A stretch of DNA of 64,000 nucleotides from a virus. A program made the position numbers and the translations under genes. The stretch lies in the IMG/VR virus record IMGVR_UViG_3300013131_000024, positions 1 through 64,000 of that record; one strand, given 5' to 3'. The notes beneath the pieces were generated by a model. That model was given only the letters and a program-made list of their open reading frames with translations. It had not been told where the DNA came from and made no database searches. Below, piece after piece: positions 1 through 7,045 of the stretch (its first letter is position 1; each line of letters begins with the position of its first letter).

Positions 1-2
1 AT

Positions 3-10
3 TATAAATA
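3..10 (+). promoter_or_regulatory. T4-type late promoter motif
   Basis: TATAAATA is the exact consensus of T4-type late promoters (sigma gp55 class). It lies 47 bases before the start of the next gene, and the same octamer or a one-base variant recurs ahead of many structural genes in this window. Confidence 0.6.
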
Positions 11-18
11 TTAATGCC

Positions 19-35
19 AGTCCCGGAGCGGGACT
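19..35 (+). terminator. short hairpin before the first gene
   Basis: AGTCCC-GGAGC-GGGACT is a 6-bp perfect stem followed by ATTTGATT. It could be a weak terminator of the gene left of the window or a 5' UTR hairpin, since it lies between the late motif and the ribosome site. The U-tract is poor. Confidence 0.4.
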
Positions 36-57
36 ATTTGATTAAGGAGAAAATATC

Positions 58-525
58 ATGGCAAACGTATATGGTGTAGCACAAACTTATAGCAACGCTG
101 GTGCAGCGATCGCAGCTTCTCAGCTAGGTGCAAATGCAGGACATAGAGATGTAGCAAGAAATGGTTTAACTAAGGCCCTAGCGGCTTTTGATGTTGACTT
201 TGCAGTAAATGCAACAGATTTCAGTGCAACTGAGCTAGGCGCAGGCGGTGCAGTCAAAGAAGTTCTTAATGTTATTGCAACAATGGGAACTATTGTTGGT
301 TATTCAGCTTTACGTGCTGACGGTGGCGCAAATGCTGGTCAGGTAATGACAGTATTGATCGAAGGCGATTTTGGTACACTACCTTATGACGGTACAAACA
401 ACGAAACTTTGGCAGCTCACTTAGAAGACCTAATTCAAGCTAAAACAGCAGCCGGTACAGGTCCGGTTAACCTAAATGCTGCTACGGTGACAGTAGTTAC
501 TGGTTTCCCACTAGCAGCAGTCTAA
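58..525 (+). CDS. virion-associated protein, unknown function
   Basis: A 155-residue protein rich in Ala, Gly, Thr and Asn with few charged residues and no signal peptide or membrane segment. The composition suits a beta-rich structural protein, but no family is recognised. A strong ribosome site (AAGGAG) sits 8 bases before ATG, and a consensus late promoter lies upstream at 3-10, so it is probably made late in infection and in quantity. It is followed at once by an intrinsic terminator at 550-575, so it forms a single-gene unit from the late motif. The structural role is inferred from composition and the late promoter only. Confidence 0.7.
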   Translation: MANVYGVAQTYSNAGAAIAASQLGANAGHRDVARNGLTKALAAFDVDFAVNATDFSATELGAGGAVKEVLNVIATMGTIVGYSALRADGGANAGQVMTVLIEGDFGTLPYDGTNNETLAAHLEDLIQAKTAAGTGPVNLNAATVTVVTGFPLAAV

Positions 526-549
526 GGTTTTTCCTAGGGATGGGAAGTG

Positions 550-575
550 GGGCGGATTTATTCCGCCCTTTTTTA
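550..575 (+). terminator. intrinsic terminator
   Basis: GGGCGGA and TCCGCCC form a perfect 7-bp stem followed by six T residues, just after the stop of the first CDS. Confidence 0.85.
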
Positions 576-580
576 TTGGC

Positions 581-588
581 CATAAATA
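581..588 (+). promoter_or_regulatory. late promoter motif CATAAATA
   Basis: A one-base variant of TATAAATA lying 10 bases before the ATG at 599. With so little space the transcript leader would be only a few bases, and no ribosome site is visible. Confidence 0.5.
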
Positions 589-598
589 TTAGCATATT

Positions 599-1003
599 AT
601 GGCAAGATATAAAATCATAACTTTGGTTGACATAACTAGAACCAACACCAATCGAGGAGAAACTGATAAAATCAAAATAGGACAACAGGCAAATTTTAAC
701 AGTCTGGTGCAGGCCATAGGCATGCGTTCTAATGTACAATGGGCTAGTGATCCGGAAAAAAATTCAGGTGCATTGCCATTCCCATTAGAAGGTAAAGCTG
801 TGCATTGGATTTGGGAGTTTGAAGCTGAGCGCGAAGAAGTTTTCCTCCAAAATAACGATCCAGTAGCTTTATTGAAGATCGACTTAAACGGTGTCCCTAT
901 AGTGGACAAATTAGAAAATTCTGCGGACATTACCCCAGCGGCTTTTCAGTGTTTAGGTGAAAAAGCAAACACTTGGGTTTCACAAATTTCGTCAAACATA
1001 TAA
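599..1003 (+). CDS. conserved phage protein, unknown function
   Basis: A 134-residue soluble protein with a lysine- and arginine-rich start, then aromatic-rich beta-like segments (VHWIWEFEAEREEVF). I do not recognise the family. There is no Shine-Dalgarno site before the ATG; instead the late motif CATAAATA is 10 bases away. Its place among fibre and structural genes suggests a virion or assembly role, which is inference. Confidence 0.65.
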   Translation: MARYKIITLVDITRTNTNRGETDKIKIGQQANFNSLVQAIGMRSNVQWASDPEKNSGALPFPLEGKAVHWIWEFEAEREEVFLQNNDPVALLKIDLNGVPIVDKLENSADITPAAFQCLGEKANTWVSQISSNI

Positions 1004-1006
1004 ATA
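999..1006 (+). promoter_or_regulatory. late promoter motif TATAAATA
   Basis: Exact consensus overlapping the stop codon of the preceding gene and 85 bases before the next start at 1091. Confidence 0.5.
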
Positions 1007-1090
1007 AATTTACAAAAGGCATTCATTTAGGCAATTCTTATTAGGCACATGTCCGCAGGGGACCTTGACTTAACACAGGAGAAGCCAAAT

Positions 1091-1411
1091 ATGGCCACGG
1101 TAGTAGAGCGAGTAGGTGTTCTTGAAATAAAAGTACAACACATAGACGAAAAAATAGATGAACTCAAAGTGGATGTAAAGGAACTGCACGATTGTCTAGA
1201 TCGCACGGGCGATTCATTAGCTAAAACTCTTGCCGATATGCGAGACGAGTCCACTATGCAACATAACGAGCTAGCTGGTAAAATATCAGAATTAGAAAAA
1301 CAAAAACAAAGATTGATGAGTTATGGTATAATAGGACTAGCGTTCATCGCAGGATTAGGATGGACTGGACAACTTAATATTCAAACTATATTCAAGTTTT
1401 TTGGCATATAA
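1091..1411 (+). CDS. coiled-coil protein with C-terminal membrane anchor (XhlA-like)
   Basis: About 106 residues. Residues 1-75 are a heptad-like coiled coil (VGVLEIKVQHIDEKIDELK), and residues 76-95 form one membrane segment (MSYGIIGLAFIAGLGW). This layout matches the haemolysin XhlA or holin-accessory type of phage membrane protein, though the sequence match is only in architecture. I chose ATG 1091 because AGGAG lies 9 bases upstream; an upstream ATG at 1049 in frame has no such site. The gene sits between a late motif and a terminator at 1431. Confidence 0.65.
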   Translation: MATVVERVGVLEIKVQHIDEKIDELKVDVKELHDCLDRTGDSLAKTLADMRDESTMQHNELAGKISELEKQKQRLMSYGIIGLAFIAGLGWTGQLNIQTIFKFFGI

Positions 1412-1430
1412 AATATACACACTTAAATAA

Positions 1431-1452
1431 AGGACCCTAGGGTCCTTTTTTA
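1431..1452 (+). terminator. intrinsic terminator
   Basis: AGGACC and GGTCCT, part of a longer palindrome around CCCTAGGG, are followed by six T residues. It ends directly at the next start codon (1453), so that gene has no room for a ribosome site. Confidence 0.75.
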
Positions 1453-1878
1453 ATGACAAATGTATCGAAAAAATTAGAGCAAATAGTTAAAAAAGAACTT
1501 GCTCAGACTATAATTCCTGTTAAAACTGATAAAGGTATTTTAGTTGGGCAGGTGTTAATTACTAGCGAAGGATCGTTAAAAAATTTGTACAAAAATGAAA
1601 AGATGATTTACAGCAACATCCATCTTAATTGCATAGCTGTACGCATGGCTAATATTTTAGCATTTGCCCCACATAGTGCCTATGCTGATAAGCTATATAA
1701 AGCAGATCAAGAATACGGAAAATGGTTTGTAGATAATCAGATCCTTCGCGCACAATATCAAAAATACTTACAAAACAAAGATTATGAAAAAGCCGATCTT
1801 ATTTGGGCCAAATACCAAGAAAGCAGGGATAAAACTCTTTACTTTAAAACGCAGGCAGAAACTTTGGCAGCTGTCTGA
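1453..1878 (+). CDS. conserved phage protein, unknown function
   Basis: A 141-residue, mostly helical, lysine- and tyrosine-rich protein ending in a long helix (YLQNKDYEKADLIWAKYQES). No catalytic motif or export signal is seen and I do not recognise the family. The ATG directly abuts the T-tract of the terminator and no Shine-Dalgarno is visible. Its location suggests a virion-assembly protein. Confidence 0.65.
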   Translation: MTNVSKKLEQIVKKELAQTIIPVKTDKGILVGQVLITSEGSLKNLYKNEKMIYSNIHLNCIAVRMANILAFAPHSAYADKLYKADQEYGKWFVDNQILRAQYQKYLQNKDYEKADLIWAKYQESRDKTLYFKTQAETLAAV

Positions 1879-1910
1879 ATAAATATAATATCTATTGTGG
1901 ACCCTAATTT

Positions 1911-2888
1911 ATGAATACTCAAGACCTTTTTAAAGTAGATAGATCAGCACAGAGAATCAACGAATCTATAGAAAAAACTTTTGGACAACGGTTAGATCTA
2001 GCCTCTTTTGATCTACCAAAATTACAAGACGCTAGGAACAAGCTGAGAACACAGCTTAGCCAAGTTCGTAATCAGAGCGGATTCAATGAAAACATTGAAA
2101 ATGAAGCTATCACCAAAGCACAGTGGATGTTGGATGCTATCAATGCAGAAATTGCAGAACGAGAAGAATTTATAGTAGACAACGATCAAGTGTTTGTAGA
2201 TGAAGAACAGGATACACAAGAGCTTGACGAAAAAACACCATCGGGCGATAAAGCAGAACGTATGGTAAAGCATATCAAGAAAGGATATGCCAAAGATGGT
2301 AAATTAACAGATAAAGAAAAATCGATAGCTTATGCAACAGCATGGAAGCATCATAATAAACAAAAAGAGTCAATCGAATCAGGAGAAACTATGACTAACC
2401 TTAAAGAAGGCGAAGTACAACAGGCCAGTGCTATCGTTACTGCAAAAACAATGGTCGACAGAGTCAGTCGTTGGATTGAAGAACTTTCCGGCATGGAGAA
2501 CGATACTTTGCTTCAGTTAGGCGACAGTATCAGAGATGAAATGGGGCAAGATCAAGCAAAAAACTTTATCACTGCGGTCGCGCCAGCAATTCAACAGGCA
2601 CTAGAAAATCTAAAGACAACTAGAGAAACGTTAGCAACAGGAGTTAGACAACTAACAGGTGAAGAACAGGGTGCAGAAATGTTAGGCGGCGAACCAGAAG
2701 GTGGAGAAGATATGATGCCAGCAGGCGCCGACGAAATGAATATGCCGGCCGAAGAGCCAGAAATATCTGGAGGTGAAGACGAATTCGCAGCAGCCGAACC
2801 AGCAGCAGGCGGACTCGGTGATGCCGGACGCGAACAAAGAGAAAGCATCCAATATCAAAATAAACTTCTTAAAGTATTGGCAGGATAA
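1911..2888 (+). CDS. acidic phage protein with a helical KGYAKDGKLT motif
   Basis: A 325-residue acidic protein. Residues 115-155 contain the segment AERMVKHIKKGYAKDGKLTD with a following AYATAWKHHN, which I have seen repeatedly in marine and freshwater T4-like phages. The middle is helical, and residues 250-305 are a low-complexity Gly/Glu/Pro/Met stretch, probably disordered. No enzyme motif is present. Its stop overlaps the next start (TAATG), and four small genes follow in tight order, so they are likely one late unit. A scaffold or capsid-interior role is possible but unproven. Confidence 0.65.
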   Translation: MNTQDLFKVDRSAQRINESIEKTFGQRLDLASFDLPKLQDARNKLRTQLSQVRNQSGFNENIENEAITKAQWMLDAINAEIAEREEFIVDNDQVFVDEEQDTQELDEKTPSGDKAERMVKHIKKGYAKDGKLTDKEKSIAYATAWKHHNKQKESIESGETMTNLKEGEVQQASAIVTAKTMVDRVSRWIEELSGMENDTLLQLGDSIRDEMGQDQAKNFITAVAPAIQQALENLKTTRETLATGVRQLTGEEQGAEMLGGEPEGGEDMMPAGADEMNMPAEEPEISGGEDEFAAAEPAAGGLGDAGREQRESIQYQNKLLKVLAG

Positions 2889-3196
2889 TGAAACTTTCTG
2901 ATCTCAGAGAAAATGATCGTCAGATCGCTGAACTACTGCCAGCATTGGGTGCAGTAGGTGGTGCTATTGGTGGTGCTGCAAAAGCGGTCGGTGGCGCGAT
3001 GGCCAAAGGAGCATCTGCTGTAGGTAGTGCATTAAAGACAACTGCTTCCGGACTTGCAGGAGGACAAATGGATCCAGCACAGGCAGCTATGGCGGCTAAA
3101 GAACGTCAAGATCAGAAAAAACAAATACAAGATGCTATTAAAAATAAACAGGCAGAATTAGCAGAACTGCAAAAACAATTAACACAATTAGGATGA
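2888..3196 (+). CDS. Gly/Ala-rich small protein with helical tail
   Basis: 102 residues. Residues 16-60 are almost all Gly, Ala, Val and Lys in a repeating small-residue pattern that could insert in or cross a membrane. Residues 70-102 are a charged coiled coil (KKQIQDAIKNKQAELAELQK). The start overlaps the previous stop by one base and the end overlaps the next start by four, so translation is coupled. A membrane-active or internal virion peptide is a guess. Confidence 0.6.
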   Translation: MKLSDLRENDRQIAELLPALGAVGGAIGGAAKAVGGAMAKGASAVGSALKTTASGLAGGQMDPAQAAMAAKERQDQKKQIQDAIKNKQAELAELQKQLTQLG

Positions 3197-3567
3197 GATT
3201 TTTCGAATTTTCAGACACCGGTATTGATAAATTTATTATCATACTTAAAAACTTTATTGGTAGATCTTCATCTAAAAAAGAACCAGCTAGGTTAAATTGG
3301 GCTTCACTAAGTAAAATTGCCACTGATGCAGGGTTTGAAATGGGTGCAGATTATGAGACGTTCAAATCTATGTACGATAGTAATCCTGTTCTTCAGCAAC
3401 TTGTGAAAAATTTTAATGCCGACGGTATAGAACTAGCAGTCCCTGGAACAGCGCAGGCCGGCGACAAAGATGCTCAATCCCCCGTTAAAAAAGGTCAAAC
3501 AAGCCAAGATGCTGTTGATAAAATAGCAGCCTCCTCCGCTCCACAACAGCTTAACAAAACAATTTAA
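3193..3567 (+). CDS. small phage protein with MRFFEF start
   Basis: 124 residues with the same first six residues (MRFFEF) as the much larger protein at 32611. The shared N-terminus may be a sorting or assembly signal. The middle is helical and the tail is Ala/Gln/Ser-rich and likely disordered. The function is unknown. It is translationally coupled to the gene before it (ATGA). Confidence 0.6.
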   Translation: MRFFEFSDTGIDKFIIILKNFIGRSSSKKEPARLNWASLSKIATDAGFEMGADYETFKSMYDSNPVLQQLVKNFNADGIELAVPGTAQAGDKDAQSPVKKGQTSQDAVDKIAASSAPQQLNKTI

Positions 3568-3574
3568 ATCTTTT

Positions 3575-4219
3575 ATGATAGACAGCAGAAATTTTTCTAT
3601 TAATGTCTTTCATTCGTGTCAACAAATCGACATCAGCATTTCTGGTCCTAAATTAGAAAGATTAGAACATTTGAAACAAGCTCTCACATATGTTGATATA
3701 ACTGGTTCTATTTTAGAGTTTGGAGTATTTCAAGGTAAAACTTTGAGATTAATCGCTAACTTTTTTAAAAATGAACCTGTTTGGGGATTTGATAGTTTTG
3801 AGGGATTACCAGAAGACTGGACAAAAAATGAACAAGGACCAATAGAATATAGTAAAGGGCATTTTTCTGTTAGTGCAATGCCCAAGGTACCGGACAACGT
3901 TAATCTAGTTAAGGGTTGGTTTAATGAAACATTGCCGGAGTGGTTAAAAAATAACACAGAAAACATAAAATTTTTACATTTAGACGCAGATCTCTATTCT
4001 AGCACTAAAGACGTTTTAACCTTACTAAATTCTAGAATAGTTCCTGGAACGGTCATAGTTTTTGATGAGATGTATCCTTGGCGAAATATTAATCAATATC
4101 AAAATTGGGCAGAAGGAGAATACAGAGCTCTTAAGGAATGGTTAGAAATTCACAACAGAGAATTCGTTCCATTATTGAGAAACAGGTATAATCAATGTTC
4201 AATGAAAGTCTATCGCTAG
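3575..4219 (+). CDS. TylF-like SAM-dependent methyltransferase
   Basis: 214 residues, full length for the macrocin-O-methyltransferase (TylF) family of class I methyltransferases. The SAM-binding loop is visible as ILEFGVFQGKTLRLIA (about residues 47-62), then the family's WGFDSFEGLP stretch (about 69-78), and the metal- and substrate-side HLDADLYSST and VIVFDEMYPW. These enzymes methylate sugar hydroxyls in antibiotics or surface glycans, so a glycan or DNA-sugar target is possible. It could feed the S-adenosylhomocysteine that the ahcY gene at 30633 removes. The substrate is not known from sequence. Confidence 0.8.
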   Translation: MIDSRNFSINVFHSCQQIDISISGPKLERLEHLKQALTYVDITGSILEFGVFQGKTLRLIANFFKNEPVWGFDSFEGLPEDWTKNEQGPIEYSKGHFSVSAMPKVPDNVNLVKGWFNETLPEWLKNNTENIKFLHLDADLYSSTKDVLTLLNSRIVPGTVIVFDEMYPWRNINQYQNWAEGEYRALKEWLEIHNREFVPLLRNRYNQCSMKVYR

Positions 4220-4225
4220 CCAAGG

Positions 4226-4254
4226 TTGACTTTATTAGAGTTCTCAAGTAATAT
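4226..4254 (+). promoter_or_regulatory. possible sigma70 promoter directly before a start codon
   Basis: TTGACT, 17 bases, TAATAT. The expected start site falls at about the ATG at 4262, so any transcript would be leaderless or nearly so. Confidence 0.35.
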
Positions 4255-4261
4255 ATACAAT

Positions 4262-4963
4262 ATGACAATTGAACATACTCCTCCTCCTTTTGTAGAAAAA
4301 TTTCAATATAAAAACTGCACCCAAGTAAACGATCCGGTTACTAGAAAACGAGTCTACCTAACTCCGGATGGGGAAAGTCTACCCAGCGTTACAACCATCC
4401 TTGGCGCCACTAAGGATATGACACATCTTAACGAATGGAAAAAGCGCATAGGCGAGGAAAAAGCTAAACAAATTACCACAGAAGCCGCCGGAGTTGGAAC
4501 AGCCATGCACAGCAATCTCGAAAGATTTATTGCAGGAATGCAACGACAGCCTGGCAATAATCCTGTTCATGTGCAGGCTAATGCTATGGCGGACGTGATT
4601 ATTTCTAATGGTCTGTCTAAAATCAATGAAGTATGGGCCATGGAGCAGAGCCTTTACTTTCCCGGACTTTATTCGGGTACTACAGACTTAGTGGCAGTGT
4701 ACGAGGACAATCCCTGCATCGCAGATTATAAACAGACCAACAAGCCCAAGAAAGAAGAGTGGGTGGAAGATTATAAACTACAACTGATAGCCTATATACT
4801 AGCACATAATGAAGTCTACGGCACAGACATCCGAGAAGGCCATGTGTTTATGTGCAGCCGCAACTGTGAATATCAGCAGTTTGATCTATGGCCCACAGAT
4901 TTTAACAAATATCAAGATCTTTGGCTTAATAAGGTTGAAGAATACTACAAGCTCAACGGATAA
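4262..4963 (+). CDS. PD-(D/E)XK nuclease (RecB/Cas4-like exonuclease family)
   Basis: About 233 residues. Motifs fit the PD-(D/E)XK fold seen in phage RecB- or YqaJ-like exonucleases: GVGTAMHSNLERF (helix with H and E, about residues 81-93), YSGTTDLVAVY with the metal-binding D, CIADYKQTNKP supplying the D-x-K pair, and LQLIAYILA as the helical Q motif. It probably trims DNA ends in replication, recombination or host DNA breakdown. ATG 4262 is preferred over 4226 because the N-terminus then begins MTIEHTPPPF like homologues, and the -35 hexamer would overlap the earlier start. Confidence 0.8.
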   Translation: MTIEHTPPPFVEKFQYKNCTQVNDPVTRKRVYLTPDGESLPSVTTILGATKDMTHLNEWKKRIGEEKAKQITTEAAGVGTAMHSNLERFIAGMQRQPGNNPVHVQANAMADVIISNGLSKINEVWAMEQSLYFPGLYSGTTDLVAVYEDNPCIADYKQTNKPKKEEWVEDYKLQLIAYILAHNEVYGTDIREGHVFMCSRNCEYQQFDLWPTDFNKYQDLWLNKVEEYYKLNG

Positions 4964-4966
4964 ATA
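4959..4966 (+). promoter_or_regulatory. late promoter motif GATAAATA
   Basis: The motif overlaps the TAA stop of the nuclease gene and lies 21 bases before the fibre gene. Confidence 0.55.
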
Positions 4967-4987
4967 CCATATAGAGAGGGTATTTCA

Positions 4988-6589
4988 ATGGCCGTTGTAC
5001 AAATTTCAAAGATACAGGTCCGAAGAGGACAAAAAAACTCAAACAGCGGAGTTCCGCAACTTAGTTCAGCTGAATTTGCTTGGGCAGTCGATTCTCAAGA
5101 GCTATTCATAGGAAACGGCAGCGTAGCTGAAGGTGCTCCTTATGTAGGAAATACTAGAATACTGACAGAGCATGATAATATCCTTGAACTGATTGCAGGT
5201 TATAAATTTGCTAACGACGATACAGCCATTACCCTTAGTGTATCTAGAAGTCTACAAAGTAAATTAGACGAGTATGTATCTGTGACAGACTTCGGTGCCG
5301 TCGGCGATGGTTCTACAGACTGTGTGGAAGCTTTCGAAACTGCATTCACTGAATTGTTTAGAAACAGCGATCAGAATTACAGAAAAGTCTTGGTAATACC
5401 CAACGGCGAATATTTACTAACCAATGACATCGCCATACCTGCTAATGCAAAAATAAAAGGGGAAACCCAACACGGTACGGTATTAAATCTAGGAGGTAAC
5501 ACGATTAGATTTATTACTTCAACAGGATTAGAAGTAAATGATTTTGACAGCACAAATCGACCACAGAATATAGAAATTTCAAATCTCACCATTGAAAGAA
5601 CATCTGGACAGATTTCGTTATCTGGTGTAGCTAATTCAATATTTGAAAAGGTTCGTTTTATAGGTGTTTATACTCTAGGCGGAAGTGTTCCATCAATGGC
5701 GACTCAACCGGCCGCTGTCTATTGGGAAAATAATCTTGTAGGGACTAGCGTACAGAATATCCTTTTTAAAGATTGTGATTTTGAAGGTAATAGCGTAGGT
5801 CTAAAGTGTAGACAGACAGCAGTATTTGATACCAGTATAAAATTAGATGCATGTAAATTTTTAGTCAGCGATACTGCCATTTACATAGAAGGAGTCACTG
5901 GACAAGGAAATAAATGGTCAATTTATGATTGCGAATTTGAAGAAATCGCCAATCAAGCATTTAGATCTACATCAGGAACACAGACTATCGTACAACGCTG
6001 TCAGTTTAAAAATGTAGGCAATAATACTGCCACAGCGGCCAATCCGGACGATGTAATGATTTATTTTGGTGAAAAAATAGGAAACATCGTCAGCCAATGT
6101 GTAAGTAATAGACAACAAGCTGCTGGCATAGTATCAACTAGTGGTGTAGCAGCATTTACCGAAGTATATAATGCAGCTGGCGCTAACTTTATTGATAAGA
6201 TATATTCAGTAATCTATTTGTCTGACAGTTTTAGACCATTGGCAGTATTCTCTGCGATTAATAAATTTACTACTATTACCTATTGTCTTAAACTAGGCGA
6301 GCACACAAGATACGGAACTTTAACTATTGTAATCGGTGATGATTTATCAACAGGGGCTAATGGCTCTGAAGTAAGTATCACTGACAATTTTGTATATTCA
6401 CCTAATTTTCTAATCAGCGAGGGGGCAAGCATTATGACAGGTTTTGAATTTTCAATTTCTAAAACAAGTAATACCACAGCGGATGATTCAACTGCTGCTG
6501 TAGTTGATACTTTGGTCTTGACCTACAAAAATCCTCTATCAACTGGTCTGATAGGGTCCATATCGTTCGATGTGGCCTATGGTGTTTGA
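4988..6589 (+). CDS. tail fibre or tailspike with pectate-lyase-like beta-helix
   Basis: 533 residues. The N-terminal 60 residues (ISKIQVRRGQKNSN, then AEFAWAVDSQELFIGNG) are a module common at the start of T4-like marine phage fibres and shared in outline with the protein at 59070. Residues 90-110 (VSVTDFGAVGDGSTDCVEAF) are the classic opening of a pectate_lyase_3 right-handed beta-helix, which then runs to about residue 400. The C-terminus is a separate beta domain. It probably binds or cuts host surface glycan. A good ribosome site (AGAGAGG) and a late promoter precede it. Confidence 0.82.
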   Translation: MAVVQISKIQVRRGQKNSNSGVPQLSSAEFAWAVDSQELFIGNGSVAEGAPYVGNTRILTEHDNILELIAGYKFANDDTAITLSVSRSLQSKLDEYVSVTDFGAVGDGSTDCVEAFETAFTELFRNSDQNYRKVLVIPNGEYLLTNDIAIPANAKIKGETQHGTVLNLGGNTIRFITSTGLEVNDFDSTNRPQNIEISNLTIERTSGQISLSGVANSIFEKVRFIGVYTLGGSVPSMATQPAAVYWENNLVGTSVQNILFKDCDFEGNSVGLKCRQTAVFDTSIKLDACKFLVSDTAIYIEGVTGQGNKWSIYDCEFEEIANQAFRSTSGTQTIVQRCQFKNVGNNTATAANPDDVMIYFGEKIGNIVSQCVSNRQQAAGIVSTSGVAAFTEVYNAAGANFIDKIYSVIYLSDSFRPLAVFSAINKFTTITYCLKLGEHTRYGTLTIVIGDDLSTGANGSEVSITDNFVYSPNFLISEGASIMTGFEFSISKTSNTTADDSTAAVVDTLVLTYKNPLSTGLIGSISFDVAYGV

Positions 6590-7004
6590 TCTCCACGGTG
6601 CCGATAGATTAGCTGCTTGGAAACAATTTAGAGATAATTTAGAAAAAAGTAAGAACCCGTTTCAAGAAGTGGTAGATCTCTGGAGCCGCGCTCCATTTGT
6701 AAGCAACTATCTAGATCCAAATAAACCAAACGAATGGCCAGATCCGTGGCATTTGATTCTTGATCTCCGCCTCGATGATCTTGCAATCGCTCTAGGAATG
6801 CTTTACACTATAACATTAACACAGCGGTTTATGAAGACCAATTGTGAGATACATATGTCTATGCTTCCTAATAAAAATGAACCAATCTTTGCTCTAGCAG
6901 TGAATAATAAATACGTTCTTAATCTAGAATACAAAAAAGTAGTAGACATAACCGAATTACAAAAATACAAAACAAACATTATTTGGACGATACCTAGGTT
7001 ATAA
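6579..7004 (+). CDS. conserved phage protein, unknown function
   Basis: About 141 residues, soluble and aromatic-rich (WPDPWHLILDLRLDDLAIALGM). I know it only as an uncharacterised type that travels with phage fibre or late genes. It overlaps the 3' end of the fibre gene by 11 bases, so it is translated from the same message and could be a fibre chaperone or assembly partner. ATG 6579 is chosen as the nearest start to the fibre stop; 6570 is also open. Confidence 0.6.
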   Translation: MVFDLHGADRLAAWKQFRDNLEKSKNPFQEVVDLWSRAPFVSNYLDPNKPNEWPDPWHLILDLRLDDLAIALGMLYTITLTQRFMKTNCEIHMSMLPNKNEPIFALAVNNKYVLNLEYKKVVDITELQKYKTNIIWTIPRL

Positions 7005-7010
7005 TAAATA
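7003..7010 (+). promoter_or_regulatory. possible late-type motif AATAAATA before nrdA
   Basis: NATAAATA lies 35 bases ahead of nrdA inside a hairpin made of CTAGGTT (6994-7000) and AACCTAG (7014-7020). The hairpin has no T-tract. Either or both could control nrdA. Confidence 0.35.
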
Positions 7011-7045
7011 TCAAACCTAGAAAATATTTACAGAGACAAACGAAA